A DNA stretch of 64,000 bases from Pararobbsia alpina (GTDB lineage Bacteria; Pseudomonadota; Gammaproteobacteria; Burkholderiales; Burkholderiaceae), in NCBI RefSeq assembly GCF_902859895.1, contig NZ_CADIKM010000006.1, forward strand, positions 124,001 to 188,000, read 5' to 3'. A model generated the notes under the pieces. The model was given only the letters and a program-made list of their open reading frames with translations, did no database searches and was not told the origin of the DNA. Below, piece by piece: positions 17,423 to 30,310 of the stretch (its first letter is position 1; each line of letters opens with the position of its first letter). Position numbers and translations under genes: made by a program.

Positions 17423-18688
17423 TTACAGGTCGAGCAGCAGGCGCGCCGGATCTTCGAGCGCTTCCTTCATGGCGACGAGTGCGAGCACGGCTTCGCGGCC
17501 ATCGATGATCCGGTGGTCGTACGACATCGCGAGGTAGTTCATCGGACGGATCACGATCTGGCCGTTTTCGACCACGGCGCGGTCCTTCGTCGCATGCACG
17601 CCGAGAATCGCGGACTGCGGCGGGTTGATGATCGGCGTCGACAGCATCGAGCCGAACGTACCGCCGTTCGAGATCGAGAATGTGCCGCCGGTCAGGTCGT
17701 CGAGCGAAATCTTGCCGTCCTTCGCCTTCTGGCCGAATTCGGCAATCTTCTTTTCGATGTCGGCGAGGCTCAGCTGGTCGGCATTACGCACGATCGGCAC
17801 CACGAGGCCGCGCGGCGAACCGACTGCGATACCGATGTCGAAGTAGCCGTGATAGACGATGTCCGTGCCGTCGACCGATGCGTTCACGACCGGGTATTTC
17901 TTGAGCGCGTGGACCGCGGCCTTCACGAAGAAGGACATGAAGCCGAGCTTCACGCCATGTTCCTTCTCGAACTTGTCCTTGTACTTCGCGCGCAGGTCCA
18001 TGACCGGCGCCATGTTCACTTCATTGAAGGTCGTCAGGATCGCGTTGGTCGCCTGCGACTCGAGCAGGCGTTCAGCGACGCGCGCACGCAGGCGCGACAT
18101 CGGCACGCGTTGTTCCGGACGATCCTGGAGCCAGTCGGCACCCTTGGTCGGCGCAGCCACGGCCTGCAGTGCCGGTCGCGCGGCCTTCGGAGCCGCTGCG
18201 GGCGCGGCGGCCGGCTTCGCACCGGCGCTCAGCACATCGCCCTTCGTGATACGGCCGTCGCGGCCCGTGCCGGCGACATCGCCCGCGCCGAGGCCCTTCT
18301 CGTTCATCAGCTTCGCAGCCGACGGTGCAGCCACCGCGCTCGACGAACCCGTTGCCGCAGCAGCAGGCTGGGCCGGGGCAGCGGCCGGCGCGCTCTTCTC
18401 GGCGACGGGCGCCGCCTTGACTTCGCTCGGCGCGGCGCCAGCCTTGCCTTCCGTGTCGATCGTCGCGATCACCTGTTCGGCGGCGACCGTCGCGCCGTCT
18501 TCCTGTTCGAACTTGACGAGCACGCCCGCTGCGGGCGCCGGCACTTCGAGCACGACTTTGTCGGTTTCGACTTCAATCAGAATCTCGTCGATCTCAACCT
18601 TGTCGCCGGGCCGTTTCTTCCAGGTGAGCAGCGTCGCTTCCGAAACCGATTCGGACAGTTGTGGGACCTTGACTTCAACAATAGACAT
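17423..18688 (-). CDS. sucB: 2-oxoglutarate dehydrogenase E2, dihydrolipoyl succinyltransferase
   Basis: A 421-residue E2 core enzyme that transfers succinyl from lipoamide to CoA. The domains are a lipoyl domain (residues 1-75, lipoylated K44 in ETDKV), an Ala/Pro-rich linker, a peripheral-subunit-binding domain (about 125-165, [20 protein letters not shown]), a second linker, and a catalytic domain with the active-site His in SYDHRIIDG near the C-terminus. The frame extends upstream, but [15 protein letters not shown] with AGGA before it is the true start. It lies between sucA and lpdA. Confidence 0.96.
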   Translation of the reverse strand: MSIVEVKVPQLSESVSEATLLTWKKRPGDKVEIDEILIEVETDKVVLEVPAPAAGVLVKFEQEDGATVAAEQVIATIDTEGKAGAAPSEVKAAPVAEKSAPAAAPAQPAAAATGSSSAVAAPSAAKLMNEKGLGAGDVAGTGRDGRITKGDVLSAGAKPAAAPAAAPKAARPALQAVAAPTKGADWLQDRPEQRVPMSRLRARVAERLLESQATNAILTTFNEVNMAPVMDLRAKYKDKFEKEHGVKLGFMSFFVKAAVHALKKYPVVNASVDGTDIVYHGYFDIGIAVGSPRGLVVPIVRNADQLSLADIEKKIAEFGQKAKDGKISLDDLTGGTFSISNGGTFGSMLSTPIINPPQSAILGVHATKDRAVVENGQIVIRPMNYLAMSYDHRIIDGREAVLALVAMKEALEDPARLLLDL

Positions 18689-18786
18689 TTCTTTAATCCT
18701 GACTTTGCTAAATGTGGAGGCAGGCGTGTGCGTGTGCGCACACCGCCGGGCGGGGAGCCTTGCTCCCCGCACCGCGTTTAGCCTGT

Positions 18787-21642
18787 TTATTTCGTGGTGA
18801 TGGCGCCCTTCAGACGGCCGAACGCACCTTCGATCAGCGCCTTGAGCTGCTCGTAGTGCTTTGCGTAGTAGCCGACGGCCGGCGATGCCGATGCCGGGCG
18901 GCCGCTGTACGCGAGCTTCTGGCCTTCCTTGAGACCCTCGAGCAGATGATGCTCGATGTAGAACCACGGGCCCTGATTCTGCGGCTCGTCCTGCACCCAC
19001 ACGACTTCAGTGAGGTTTTCGTACTTCTTCAACTCGCCTTCGAACGCCTTGTGGGCGAACGGATAGAGCTGCTCGATACGGATGATCGCGATGTCCTTGA
19101 CCTTCGTTTCGCGGCGATGCGCGATCAGGTCGTAGTACACGCGCCCCGAGCACACGATCGCGCGCTTGACCTTCTTCGCTTCGATGCTCTCGTCGACTTC
19201 GCCGAGCACCGGATGGAAGCTGCCCTTCGCCAGTTCCGACAGGTCGCTGACCGCTTCCTTGTGGCGCAGCAACGACTTCGGCGTCGCGACGATGAGCGGC
19301 TTGCGGAACAAGCGGATCATCTGGCGGCGCAGCAGGTGGAACATCTGCGCAGGCGTGGTCGGCTGGACCACTTGCATGTTGTTGTCGGCACACAGCTGAA
19401 GGAAGCGTTCGATACGCGCCGACGAGTGTTCCGGACCCTGCCCTTCATAACCGTGCGGCAGCAGCATCGTGAGACCCGAGGCGCGGCCCCACTTCACTTC
19501 GCCCGACGAAATGAACTGGTCGATCACGACCTGCGCACCGTTCACGAAATCGCCGAACTGCGCTTCCCACGCGACGAAGGTGTTCGGTTCAGCGCTCGAG
19601 TAGCCGTATTCGAAGCCGAGCACGGCTTCTTCGGACAGCACCGAGTCGATCACAGTGAACTTGGCCTGGTTCTCGGCCACGTTCTGCAGCGGGATATACG
19701 TGCCGTCGTTCCAGCGTTCGCGGTTCTGGTCGTGCAGCACCGCATGGCGATGGGTGAACGTCCCGCGGCCGCTGTCCTGGCCGGTCAGGCGCACAGCGTA
19801 GCCCGAGGCGACGAGCGATGCATAGGCGAGTGTTTCACCCATGCCCCAGTCGAGCGACGACTCGCCACGCCCCATCGCGCGGCGATCGTTGACCACGCGC
19901 TCGACGAGCGGGTGCAGCTTGAAGTTCTGCGGAACCGTCGTCACGCGTTCGGCGAGGCGCTTGAGTTCCGCGAGCGGCACGGCCGTGTCGGCGGCGTCGG
20001 TCCACTTGCGGTTCAGGAACGGCACCCAGTCGACTGCGTACTTGCTCTTGTAGTTCGAGAGCACGGGGTCGATCGTGTGATGACCTTCGTCCATCGCCTT
20101 GCGGTATTGCTTCGCGTACCCGTCGGCTTCTTCGGCGGTCAGCACGCCCTGCGCGACGAGCTTCTCGGCATACAGCGCACGCGTGCCGGGATGCTTCGCG
20201 ATGGTCTTGTACATCAGCGGCTGGGTGACAGCCGGCGTGTCCTGCTCGTTGTGACCGAGCTTGCGGAAGCAGACGATGTCGACAACGACGTCCTTGTGGA
20301 ATTCCTGGCGGAAATCGAGCGCGAGCTGCGTAGCGAGCACGACCGCTTCGGGATCGTCACCGTTCACGTGGAGCACCGGCGCCTCGATCATCTTGACGAC
20401 GTCCGAGCAATACAGCGTCGAGCGCGAGTCGCGCGGGTCGGAGGTCGTGAAACCGATCTGGTTGTTGATCACGATGTGGACCGTGCCGTGCGTGCCGTAG
20501 CCGCGCGTCTGGGCAAGGTTCAGCGTCTCCATTACGACACCCTGACCCGCGAAGGCCGCATCGCCATGCACCTGGACCGGCAGCACCTGCAGGCCGTTCT
20601 CGTCGCCGCGGCGCTCCATGCGCGCCTTCGCCGAGCCTTCGACGACCGGGTTGACGATTTCGAGGTGCGAGGGATTGAATGCGAGCGACAGGTGGACCGG
20701 GCCGCCCGCAGTCGAGATGTCCGAGGAGAAACCCTTGTGATACTTGACGTCGCCGGCCGGCAGGTCGTCGACGTGCTTGCCTTCGAACTCGGCGAACAGG
20801 TCCGCCGGCATCTTGCCGAGCGTATTGACCAGCACGTTCAGGCGGCCGCGGTGGGCCATGCCGATCACGATTTCCTGGACACCGCGCTCACCCGAGTGAT
20901 GGACCAGTTCGTCCATCGACGCGATAAAGCTTTCACCGCCTTCGAGCGAGAAACGCTTCTGGCCGACATAGCGGGTATGGAGATAGCGTTCGAGACCTTC
21001 GGATGCGGTCAGGCGCTCGAGGATGTGCTTCTTCTTCTCGACAGAGAAATTCGGCGTGGCGCGCGTCGATTCGAGGCGCTCCTTCCACCAGCGCTTTTGC
21101 TCGGGATCGCTGATATACATGTACTCGGCGCCGATCGTGCCGCAGTAGGTATCGCGCAGGGCCTTGATGATCTCGCGCAGCGTCGCCTGGCCAAAACCAA
21201 AGTACAGATTGCTTGCGTCGAACACCTGGTCCATGTCGGCTTCGGTGAAGTCGTAGAACGCGGGTTCGAGCTCGGGGATATGGGGACGTTCCTGGCGCTT
21301 GAGCGGATCGAGATTCGCCCAGCGTGCACCGAGGAAACGGTAGGCACCGATCAGCGACTGCACGAAGACCTGCTTGCGCGCGGTCGACATGTCTTTCGCG
21401 CCGGCCCGGGGCAGGAAGCTGTTGGAGCGGGCACGCTGTGCAAACGATTCGACGATCGGAGCGTGCGCGACGTCGTTGGCGGCGGAGCCGTCGACCGCGG
21501 GCACGTTCTGAAGCGCGTCGAAATACTCGCGCCAGTTATCGGGCACGGAGCCCGGGTTGTCCAGATAGGCTTCGTAAAGCTCTTCGACGTACGGAGCATT
21601 GCCGCCGAACAAATAGGAGTTCGACTGAGATTCTTTCATCAT
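18787..21642 (-). CDS. sucA: 2-oxoglutarate dehydrogenase E1
   Basis: A 951-residue thiamine-diphosphate-dependent decarboxylase that starts the oxidative conversion of 2-oxoglutarate to succinyl-CoA in the TCA cycle. Family landmarks are the E2-interacting N-terminus ([19 protein letters not shown]), the active-site segment [28 protein letters not shown], the TPP/Mg region [13 protein letters not shown], and [13 protein letters not shown]. The ATG at 21642 is preferred over an in-frame GTG 12 bases upstream because the GTG lies inside the AAAGG ribosome site. It is first in sucA-sucB-lpdA. Confidence 0.96.
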   Translation of the reverse strand: MMKESQSNSYLFGGNAPYVEELYEAYLDNPGSVPDNWREYFDALQNVPAVDGSAANDVAHAPIVESFAQRARSNSFLPRAGAKDMSTARKQVFVQSLIGAYRFLGARWANLDPLKRQERPHIPELEPAFYDFTEADMDQVFDASNLYFGFGQATLREIIKALRDTYCGTIGAEYMYISDPEQKRWWKERLESTRATPNFSVEKKKHILERLTASEGLERYLHTRYVGQKRFSLEGGESFIASMDELVHHSGERGVQEIVIGMAHRGRLNVLVNTLGKMPADLFAEFEGKHVDDLPAGDVKYHKGFSSDISTAGGPVHLSLAFNPSHLEIVNPVVEGSAKARMERRGDENGLQVLPVQVHGDAAFAGQGVVMETLNLAQTRGYGTHGTVHIVINNQIGFTTSDPRDSRSTLYCSDVVKMIEAPVLHVNGDDPEAVVLATQLALDFRQEFHKDVVVDIVCFRKLGHNEQDTPAVTQPLMYKTIAKHPGTRALYAEKLVAQGVLTAEEADGYAKQYRKAMDEGHHTIDPVLSNYKSKYAVDWVPFLNRKWTDAADTAVPLAELKRLAERVTTVPQNFKLHPLVERVVNDRRAMGRGESSLDWGMGETLAYASLVASGYAVRLTGQDSGRGTFTHRHAVLHDQNRERWNDGTYIPLQNVAENQAKFTVIDSVLSEEAVLGFEYGYSSAEPNTFVAWEAQFGDFVNGAQVVIDQFISSGEVKWGRASGLTMLLPHGYEGQGPEHSSARIERFLQLCADNNMQVVQPTTPAQMFHLLRRQMIRLFRKPLIVATPKSLLRHKEAVSDLSELAKGSFHPVLGEVDESIEAKKVKRAIVCSGRVYYDLIAHRRETKVKDIAIIRIEQLYPFAHKAFEGELKKYENLTEVVWVQDEPQNQGPWFYIEHHLLEGLKEGQKLAYSGRPASASPAVGYYAKHYEQLKALIEGAFGRLKGAITTK

Positions 21643-21654
21643 TTTGACGCTCAC

Positions 21655-22044
21655 CTTTCTTCGAGTTTCTCGAGAAACGCGGGTTACTCAACCTTCCGCG
21701 ACACGGCCTGACCGTTTAGCGGATGCGCAGACATCAAGTTGTGCAGGAAGGACCAAAAAAAACAAACTCACAACGCTACGAGAATATCACGTAAGCACAC
21801 CTCACGCAGGGCAAAGCACCGTCGTCGCACAGGCCAAGCCTTATGGGACAAGGCTCGACGGCCTCCTGCACAAAGACCGTGCAACTCGACTGGCTTGCGC
21901 ACGGCGCACTGGATCGCCACGCAGCAATTGTTTCGTTCACTACTTTACGGCGCGGCGCGACGGTTCTTGAATGGCGCCGGTGAAACAGGAACAAAAACCA
22001 CTCCCGGATCCAACGCCGTCGCCGAACGCGACCCAGGCCGATGC
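21655..22044. other. Intergenic region upstream of sucA
   Basis: About 390 bases between the sucA start and the typA terminator. It should contain the sucA promoter and leader. I could not single out a strong promoter, ORF or structured RNA here. Confidence 0.5.
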
Positions 22045-22080
22045 AAAAAAAAAGGCCGTGCGATCAATCTCGCACGGCCT
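22044..22080 (-). terminator. Rho-independent terminator of typA
   Basis: An 11-bp stem (22053-22063 with 22070-22080, AGGCCGTGCGA/TCGCACGGCCT), 6-base loop, followed on the minus strand by about nine U residues. Confidence 0.9.
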
Positions 22081-22090
22081 CTTCTGATAC

Positions 22091-23917
<1,827 letters not shown>

Positions 23918-24074
23918 ATAGGGGGAAATTGGCAGCGACGAGTGCGGAATGCCGCGCCTTTGCCTTTTTCGATTATCGAAAACCCGTAAGTGTAGCACGG
24001 CAAAGAGTCAGGAGTTCGACTCTCCCGAGGGTAGTCGAACGCTGACAACGCGGCCCGAATCGTCTGACATATGC

Positions 24075-24103
24075 TTGCCGTGTCAATTAAACTTCCGTAT
24101 ACT
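24075..24103 (+). promoter_or_regulatory. Probable sigma-70 promoter of the MarR-efflux operon
   Basis: TTGCCG (24075-24080) and TATACT (24098-24103) are separated by exactly 17 bases, 40 bases before the MarR start. GACA (24066-24069) and TGTC (24081-24084) are inverted around the -35 box and could be part of a MarR operator; that part is speculative. Confidence 0.6.
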
Positions 24104-24142
24104 GCTGCCTAGACAAATATTGCAGTCGCATGTATCCGCCCA

Positions 24143-24631
24143 ATGGATCCGTTGACGCACGCCTCGTCGGTAGACTTTGCCGCCCGCATGGAAGACAGCA
24201 TCGGCTATCTATTGGCACGCGTGCGTTCGGCGCTGTGGAATGCCGTCACGCAGATGACCATGCAGGAACTCGGCGTCACCGCGACTCAGGCCTCGATGCT
24301 GTCGATGCTGGCGAGTGGGCAATGTCTGGCGGCGGCCGAACTGGCCAAGCAGTACGGCATCGATGCGAGCGCGGTGACGCGACTCATCGATCGCCTCGAA
24401 AAGCGCGGTTTACTGGTGCGCGTGCGCAGCGAGGACGACCGGCGAGTCGTCAAGCTGCGGCTCACCGGGCAAGGCAGGATGTATGCCGAACGCATGCCCG
24501 CGTTGTACGACGAAGTGTTGGACAAGCTGTTGCGGGGCTTCAGCCCCGAAGAGGTCGGTCTCCTAAAAGGCATGCTCAGGCGCATGCTGGCAAATAACAA
24601 CGAATATCCGCGAGCCGGCCTGGAGCAATGA
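24143..24631 (+). CDS. MarR family transcriptional regulator
   Basis: A 162-residue MarR-type winged-helix protein: the DNA-recognition helix region is AAELAKQYGIDASAVTRLID, and the wing is SEDDRRVVKLRLTGQG. It sits directly upstream of, and in line with, a three-gene tripartite efflux system, so it is very likely its repressor, released by a phenolic or antimicrobial ligand, as for EmrR/MprA. One cysteine (C50-60 region, SGQCLAAAE) is present. The next start is about 110 bases downstream. Confidence 0.9.
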   Translation: MDPLTHASSVDFAARMEDSIGYLLARVRSALWNAVTQMTMQELGVTATQASMLSMLASGQCLAAAELAKQYGIDASAVTRLIDRLEKRGLLVRVRSEDDRRVVKLRLTGQGRMYAERMPALYDEVLDKLLRGFSPEEVGLLKGMLRRMLANNNEYPRAGLEQ

Positions 24632-24740
24632 AATGCTATCGATTATTTCGCCGGAAGCGGCGGCCGTGCACGGGTTCGTTCGCCCACCGTCGCATTGCTC
24701 CCGCGACACGGTTCTCTTCGAGATAAATTTGAGTCGAGCA

Positions 24741-26393
24741 ATGAACGCTTCCCTTCCCGCTTCTCCTTCTACGTCGGTCAAAGGGTCGATCGCGGGGTCG
24801 ATCGCCGTGTCGCTGCGATCGCGCAAGCTGCGTACCCTCGCGGCCGCGGCCGCCACGACCATGCTGGCTGCGTCCTTGGGCGGCTGCCTTGGCTACGGCG
24901 ACATCGGCAGCAACAAGACGACCGTCGACACTCAGCAACTCGACGCCCATCTGACCATTCCCGCCGAGGGCGGCAAGTGGCCTGATTCGAGCTGGGCCGA
25001 CCGGTTTGGCGATCCGCAGCTTTCGCAACTGATCGCCGAAGGCCTCGAGAACAGCCCGAGCATTGCGCAGGCCAAGGCCCGCATCGAGCAGGCCGTGTCC
25101 TACGTCCAGTTGCAGCACGCGGCCCAATTGCCGTCGTCGAGCATCACCTATTCCTGGAGCCGCGAACTCTATTCGGCCAACGGGCTCTACCCGCCGCCGT
25201 ACGGTGGTTCGTGGTACAGCGAGAACAAGGTGCTGCTGAACGCTTCGTGGAATCTCGACCTCTGGGGCAAGTATCGTGAAGCGACGCGCTCCGCGATTTC
25301 GCAGCAAAAACTGGCCGAAGCCGATGAGCAGGAGGTCCGCCTGATTCTCGCGACTTCGATCGCTCAGGCCTACAACGAGCTCGCGCGCGAATATGCGCTG
25401 CGCGACGTCGCCGAGCGCGAAATCCAGGCCCGCCGCGAAGTCGGCCGCATCACCGTGGGCCGCGTCGCGGCCGGTCTCGACACGCAGGTCGAACGGCGCA
25501 CCTCGGACGGCAATATCGCCTCGAGCCAGGCCTCGCTCACGCAACTGGACGGCCAGATCACGCGTACCCGCTACCAGCTCGGCGCCTTGCTCGGCAAAGG
25601 TCCGGACCGTGGCCTGTCGATCGCGAAGCCGACCATGACCCCGGCCGCCGATGTGCCGATGCCCGACAACGTGCCGGCCAACCTGCTCTCGCGCCGGCCC
25701 GATCTGGTCGCCGCGCGCTGGAAGATCGACAGTACGCAGCACGACATCACGTCGGCCAAGGCGGAGTTCTTTCCCGACGTCAACCTTGCGGCCCTTGCGG
25801 GCTTCGATTCATTCGGCTGGTCGAACTTCCTCCAGTTCGGTAGCCGCCAGTTCGCGGCCGGCCCAGCGGTCAACCTGCCGTTCTTCGGCGGCGGCGAGCG
25901 TCGCTCGCAGTTGAAGGGCCGGTATGCGGACTTCGACCTCGCGGTCGCGGACTACAACTCGACCCTCGTCGATGCACTCAACGACGTCGCGACGCAGATC
26001 GCCTCGATCCGTTCGACCAACAAGCAGCTCATCGACGCCCAGGCCGCCTACGATGCGACCAGCCATGCCTACGATCTCGCCGTGATTCGCTACAGGGCGG
26101 GACTGTCGCCGCAGTTGCAAGTGCTCAGCGCCGACGAGAACCTGCTCGCGCAGGAGCAGTCTGTCGTCGCGCTGAAGATGGACCGCCGTTCGCAGCAGAT
26201 CGCCTTGATCAAGTCGCTCGGCGGCGGTTTCGATTCGGATGCCGCGGAGCTCACACCGCCGCTCGCCGGCGCGGTGCCGTCGTCGAACAGCCCGGTATTC
26301 CTGCCCGCGCTGCGCGAACATGAGGCGTCCCCGCCCGGCCCGGCGACCCCGGCCCCCGCGGACGTCACGCCCCCGCAAGCACAGAACAAATAA
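24741..26393 (+). CDS. Outer-membrane efflux lipoprotein (OprM/NodT family)
   Basis: A 550-residue TolC-like outer-membrane channel. The lipobox LGGC places the lipidated cysteine at residue 49 after a long N-terminal signal region. The duplicated OEP domain is visible: about 110-290 (LIAEGLENSPSIAQAKARIE) and 320-510 (NLLSRRPDLVAARWKIDST). It forms the outer-membrane duct for the EmrA/EmrB homologues downstream. ATG at 24741 is chosen because the longer frame adds residues with no signal-peptide character. The C-terminal tail is Pro/Ala-rich. Confidence 0.92.
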   Translation: MNASLPASPSTSVKGSIAGSIAVSLRSRKLRTLAAAAATTMLAASLGGCLGYGDIGSNKTTVDTQQLDAHLTIPAEGGKWPDSSWADRFGDPQLSQLIAEGLENSPSIAQAKARIEQAVSYVQLQHAAQLPSSSITYSWSRELYSANGLYPPPYGGSWYSENKVLLNASWNLDLWGKYREATRSAISQQKLAEADEQEVRLILATSIAQAYNELAREYALRDVAEREIQARREVGRITVGRVAAGLDTQVERRTSDGNIASSQASLTQLDGQITRTRYQLGALLGKGPDRGLSIAKPTMTPAADVPMPDNVPANLLSRRPDLVAARWKIDSTQHDITSAKAEFFPDVNLAALAGFDSFGWSNFLQFGSRQFAAGPAVNLPFFGGGERRSQLKGRYADFDLAVADYNSTLVDALNDVATQIASIRSTNKQLIDAQAAYDATSHAYDLAVIRYRAGLSPQLQVLSADENLLAQEQSVVALKMDRRSQQIALIKSLGGGFDSDAAELTPPLAGAVPSSNSPVFLPALREHEASPPGPATPAPADVTPPQAQNK

Positions 26394-26469
26394 GAACAAC
26401 TAAAGCCAACGACCATCGGGCCCCACCGCGGAGCCCGGGCACGAGATCAGAGAGAGTACGGAGCAGACC

Positions 26470-27651
26470 ATGAGCACACCCCAGAGCCCAGCGCCGGTTG
26501 AACAACCGAAGAACAATAAGCGCGCGCGGATGATGTTGCTGCTGACGCTTGTCATCATCATCGCCGCAGTCGCCTACGCGTTCTACTACTTCACTTACGC
26601 GCGCTATCACGAAGACACCGACGACGCTTACGTCAACGGCAATGTCGTGCAAATCACGCCGCAGGTCGTCGGCACGGTCATCGCGGTCAACGCCGACGAC
26701 ACGCAAACCATCCAGGTCGGCCAGCCGCTCGTCGTGCTCGACCCGGCCGATTCGAAAATCGCCCTCCAGCAGGCCGAGGCCAATCTCGCCCAGACGGTTC
26801 GTCAGGTGCGTACGCTGTATGTGAACAACAACGCCTACCAGGCCGACGTGACGCAGCGCGAAGCCGACCTTGCGCGCGCGCAGGACGACTACAAGCGCCG
26901 CATGAGCGTCGCGCAGACCGGCGCCGTCTCGCTCGAGGAAATCTCGCACGCACAGGATGCCGTGAAGGTCGCGAAGGCCGCGCTGGTCGCAGCGGAGCAG
27001 AATCTCGCATCGAACCGCGCCCTGACGGAACGTACGTCGATTGCCGAGCACCCGAACGTGCTCGCCGCCGCCGCGAAGGTCCGCGACGCCTACCTCAACT
27101 TCGCGCGCAATACGCTGCCCGCGCCGGTCACCGGCTATGTCGCGAAGCGCTCGGTGCAGGTCGGCCAGCGCGTCTCGCCCGGTAATCCGCTGATGGCGAT
27201 CGTGCCGCTCAACAGTGTGTGGGTCGATGCGAACTTCAAGGAAGTCCAGCTCAAGGGCATGCGCATCGGACAGCCTGTCGAACTGACCGCCGACGTCTAC
27301 GGGTCATCCGTCGTCTTCCACGGCAAGGTCCAGGGCTTCTCGGCGGGCACAGGCAGCGCGTTCTCGCTGCTGCCCGCGCAAAACGCGACCGGCAACTGGA
27401 TCAAGGTGGTCCAGCGCCTGCCGGTGCGCATCGCGCTCGATCCGAAGGAACTCGAAGCCCATCCGCTGCGCATCGGCCTGTCGATGCAGGTCGACGTGAC
27501 AGTCAAGGCGGACAACGGCGCGCAACTCGGCGCGGCGCCGAACACGACCTACGAAACCAACGTGTTCGACAAGTACGGCGAACAAGCGGACGCCGAAATC
27601 GCCCGTATCATCGCGGCAAACACCGGCTCAACGTCACTCGCGACGCAGTAA
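26470..27651 (+). CDS. emrA: EmrA/HlyD-type membrane fusion protein
   Basis: A 393-residue periplasmic adaptor: one N-terminal membrane anchor (about residues 20-42), then the family signature TDDAYVNGNVVQITPQV, a coiled-coil hairpin (about 95-195), and lipoyl and beta-barrel segments (TLPAPVTGYVAKRSVQVGQR, then VWVDANFKEVQL). It bridges the MFS pump and the outer-membrane channel. GGAG precedes the ATG. The gap to the next gene is 34 bases. Confidence 0.92.
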   Translation: MSTPQSPAPVEQPKNNKRARMMLLLTLVIIIAAVAYAFYYFTYARYHEDTDDAYVNGNVVQITPQVVGTVIAVNADDTQTIQVGQPLVVLDPADSKIALQQAEANLAQTVRQVRTLYVNNNAYQADVTQREADLARAQDDYKRRMSVAQTGAVSLEEISHAQDAVKVAKAALVAAEQNLASNRALTERTSIAEHPNVLAAAAKVRDAYLNFARNTLPAPVTGYVAKRSVQVGQRVSPGNPLMAIVPLNSVWVDANFKEVQLKGMRIGQPVELTADVYGSSVVFHGKVQGFSAGTGSAFSLLPAQNATGNWIKVVQRLPVRIALDPKELEAHPLRIGLSMQVDVTVKADNGAQLGAAPNTTYETNVFDKYGEQADAEIARIIAANTGSTSLATQ

Positions 27652-27685
27652 GCGACGAAGTCAGCAACCGGGGCAAAAAAATAAT

Positions 27686-29242
27686 ATGGCGGACAGCAAG
27701 CCAGTTGAACACGGCCCACTGAGCGGCAGCGCATTGGTGATCGGCACCATCGCGGTGTCGCTCGCGGTGTTCATGAACGTGCTCGACACATCGATCGCCA
27801 ATGTGTCGATTCCCTCGATCTCGGGCGACCTCGGCGTCTCGTCGGACCAGGGCACCTGGGTCATCACTTCGTTCGCCGCGGCCAATGCGATCTCGGTACC
27901 GCTCACGGGCTGGCTCACCAACCGGATCGGGCAGGTGCGCCTGTTCATGTGGTCGATCGTGCTGTTCGTGATCTCCTCGTGGATGTGCGGACTATCGCCG
28001 ACGCTCGGCTTCCTGCTCGCCGCGCGGGTGCTCCAGGGCGCCGTCGCGGGCCCGATGATCCCGCTCTCGCAGACGCTGCTGCTCGCGAGCTATCCACGTG
28101 CGAAGGCACCGATGGCGCTCTCGCTCTGGGCGATGACGACGCTCGTCGCGCCGGTCTGCGGACCGATTCTCGGCGGCTGGATCTCCGACAATATCTCCTG
28201 GCCCTGGATCTTCTACGTCAATATTCCCGTCGGCGTTCTCGCGGCGGGTGCGACCTGGTTCATCTTCCGCCATCGCGAATCGACGCTCCACATCGCACCG
28301 ATCGACCGTGTCGGGCTCGGCCTGCTGATCGTCTGGGTCGGCTCGCTGCAGGTGATGCTCGACAAGGGCAAGGACCTCGACTGGTTCAACTCGCCGACGA
28401 TCGTAATTCTCGCGCTCGTCGCGCTCATCGCGTTCGCGTTCTTCGTGATCTGGGAACTGACGGCCGAGCATCCGGTGGTCGATCTCTCCCTGTTCAAGCG
28501 CCGCAACTTCACGGGCGGTACGATCGCCCTGTCGATCGGCTATGGCCTTTACTTCGGCAACCTCGTGTTGCTACCCCTGTGGCTGCAGACGACCATCGGC
28601 TATACCGCGACCCAAGCAGGACTCGTGATGGCACCTGTCGGGCTGTTCGCGATCCTGCTTTCACCACTGACCGGCAAATTCCTGCCGAAGACCGATCCAC
28701 GCTATATCGCAACGGCTTCGTTCCTCGTCTTCGCGTTCGTGTTCTGGCTGCGTTCGCTTTACACGACCGATGTCGATACCTACTGGCTCGTGATGCCAAC
28801 GCTGATCCAGGGTGTCGGCATGGCCGGCTTCTTCATTCCGCTCGTCTCGCTCACGCTCAACGGACTGCCGGGCAACAAGATTCCGGCCGCCTCAGGCCTT
28901 TCGAATTTCGTGCGGATCATGTGCGGCGGGATCGGCTCGTCGATCTTCACGACAGTATGGGACAGGCGTTCGACGCTGCATCACGCGCAGTTGATGGAGC
29001 ACGCGAATGCCTACAATCCGGTCTTCGACCAGCAGATCCAGCAGTTTCATTCGAACGGCAGCGATACGCTCGGCTACGCGTGGTTTAACAACACGGTCTC
29101 GCAGCAGGCGGCGATGCTCGGCGTGGACGACTGCTTCTGGATTTCGTCGGCGATCTTTGTCGCGCTGATCGCGCTGATCTGGATTACCAAGCCTGAGAAG
29201 ACCACGCCGGCGGCGGCGGCGGCGGCGTCAGCGGCTCACTGA
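27686..29242 (+). CDS. emrB: DHA2 family MFS drug-proton antiporter, EmrB/QacA type
   Basis: A 518-residue major facilitator of the 14-helix DHA2 group. The signature LDTSIANVSIPSISGDLGVS in helix 1 is the motif typical of EmrB/QacA. It pumps drugs, detergents or fatty-acid-like compounds with proton exchange, delivering them to EmrA and the outer-membrane channel encoded upstream. The ribosome site is weak (GGGG about 18 bases upstream). The C-terminus ends in an Ala run (encoded by gcggcggcg repeats). Convergent with truB. Confidence 0.92.
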   Translation: MADSKPVEHGPLSGSALVIGTIAVSLAVFMNVLDTSIANVSIPSISGDLGVSSDQGTWVITSFAAANAISVPLTGWLTNRIGQVRLFMWSIVLFVISSWMCGLSPTLGFLLAARVLQGAVAGPMIPLSQTLLLASYPRAKAPMALSLWAMTTLVAPVCGPILGGWISDNISWPWIFYVNIPVGVLAAGATWFIFRHRESTLHIAPIDRVGLGLLIVWVGSLQVMLDKGKDLDWFNSPTIVILALVALIAFAFFVIWELTAEHPVVDLSLFKRRNFTGGTIALSIGYGLYFGNLVLLPLWLQTTIGYTATQAGLVMAPVGLFAILLSPLTGKFLPKTDPRYIATASFLVFAFVFWLRSLYTTDVDTYWLVMPTLIQGVGMAGFFIPLVSLTLNGLPGNKIPAASGLSNFVRIMCGGIGSSIFTTVWDRRSTLHHAQLMEHANAYNPVFDQQIQQFHSNGSDTLGYAWFNNTVSQQAAMLGVDDCFWISSAIFVALIALIWITKPEKTTPAAAAAASAAH

Positions 29243-29261
29243 GCGGCACAGTGTGCCGCTC
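29241..29261 (+). terminator. Hairpin at the emrB-truB convergence
   Basis: A perfect 9-bp stem GAGCGGCAC/GTGCCGCTC with a 3-base loop begins inside the emrB stop region. No U-tract follows, so it is a weak or factor-assisted terminator at best. Confidence 0.45.
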
Positions 29262-29295
29262 GGTGGCGGGTTCACCGCGTGGCCCTGCACGCGGT

Positions 29296-30207
29296 CTACG
29301 CTGAAGCGATCAACCGTTCAGGCGCGAGTACGCCATCATGAAGTTGTGCCGTTCCGAGCAGACGCGCATCGGGCGAATAGATCCGTACGCGCGCAGGCTC
29401 GCCTGCCGCGCGGTCCGAGATGCGCAGGCGCTGTCCATGCAGGAAGCGGCGCGTCTGATCCTCGTCGAGCGTGATTGCCTCGAAGCTGCCGAGCAGCGCG
29501 TCGACCGGCGCAAGCAAGGCATCGCGCCCTTCAGGCGCGAGAGCATCGAGTTGTTCGAGCGTGACGGCATGATCGAGCGTCAGCGCGCCGACACCCGTGC
29601 GGCGCAGCATCGTCAGATGCGCCCCGCAACCCAGTGCCTCCCCGATATCCTCGCCAAGCGTACGAACATAGGTGCCCTTGCTGCACGTCACGCGGATCGT
29701 GACATAGGGCAGCGCACAGCCGATCAACTCGAGCGAGTGGATCGTGACGGCCCGTGCCTCGCGTTCGAGCGTCTCCCCTGCCCGCGCGTACTCGTAAAGC
29801 GGCTTGCCGTCGCGCTTGAGCGCGGAATACATCGGCGGCACCTGGCGGATCTCGCCCCGAAACTGCGCGAGCACCTCGGCCACCGCGCGCTCGTCGCATT
29901 CGACCGGGCGGCTCGCGACGACCTCGCCTTCCGCATCGCCGCTCGCCGTGCGTTCACCCAGTTTCAAGGTCGACTCATAAGTCTTGTCGGCTTCGAGCAG
30001 GTCCTGCGAAAACTTGGTCGCTTCGCCGAAGCACAGGGGTAGCAGGCCGGTCGCAAGCGGATCCAGCGTGCCCGTATGGCCCGCCTTCCTTGCATTGAAC
30101 AGGCGCTTCGCACGCACGAGCGCATCGTTGCTCGACAGGCCGAGCGGCTTGTCCAATAGCAAAACGCCGTCAATCTGACGGCGTTGGATTTTCTTTTGAG
30201 GATTCAT
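29296..30207 (-). CDS. truB: tRNA pseudouridine(55) synthase TruB
   Basis: A 303-residue enzyme making pseudouridine 55 in the T-loop of tRNAs. The catalytic aspartate lies in the TruB signature AGHTGTLDPLATGLL, and KGTYVRTLGEDIGEALG is the second conserved block. It is the last gene of the rimP-nusA-infB-rbfA-truB operon. Convergent with the efflux operon. Confidence 0.96.
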   Translation of the reverse strand: MNPQKKIQRRQIDGVLLLDKPLGLSSNDALVRAKRLFNARKAGHTGTLDPLATGLLPLCFGEATKFSQDLLEADKTYESTLKLGERTASGDAEGEVVASRPVECDERAVAEVLAQFRGEIRQVPPMYSALKRDGKPLYEYARAGETLEREARAVTIHSLELIGCALPYVTIRVTCSKGTYVRTLGEDIGEALGCGAHLTMLRRTGVGALTLDHAVTLEQLDALAPEGRDALLAPVDALLGSFEAITLDEDQTRRFLHGQRLRISDRAAGEPARVRIYSPDARLLGTAQLHDGVLAPERLIASA

Positions 30208-30310
30208 TCAGGCAGTGCGCGTGGCATGGGCGAATTGGACAGAGATCGGCCGGGACAAGGCACAAAAGCCGCGAGGGTCGGGATACAGCGATCGCGACGC
30301 CGCGGCCGCT

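Noticed and set aside
18712-21711. 999-codon open frame on the plus strand
   Set aside because: It is antisense to sucA, whose protein is unmistakable; long antisense frames are common in GC-rich DNA.
24010-24032. T-arm-like sequence (GGAGTTCGACTCTCC) upstream of the MarR gene
   Set aside because: No D-arm, anticodon arm or matching acceptor stem surrounds it, so it is not a tRNA gene.
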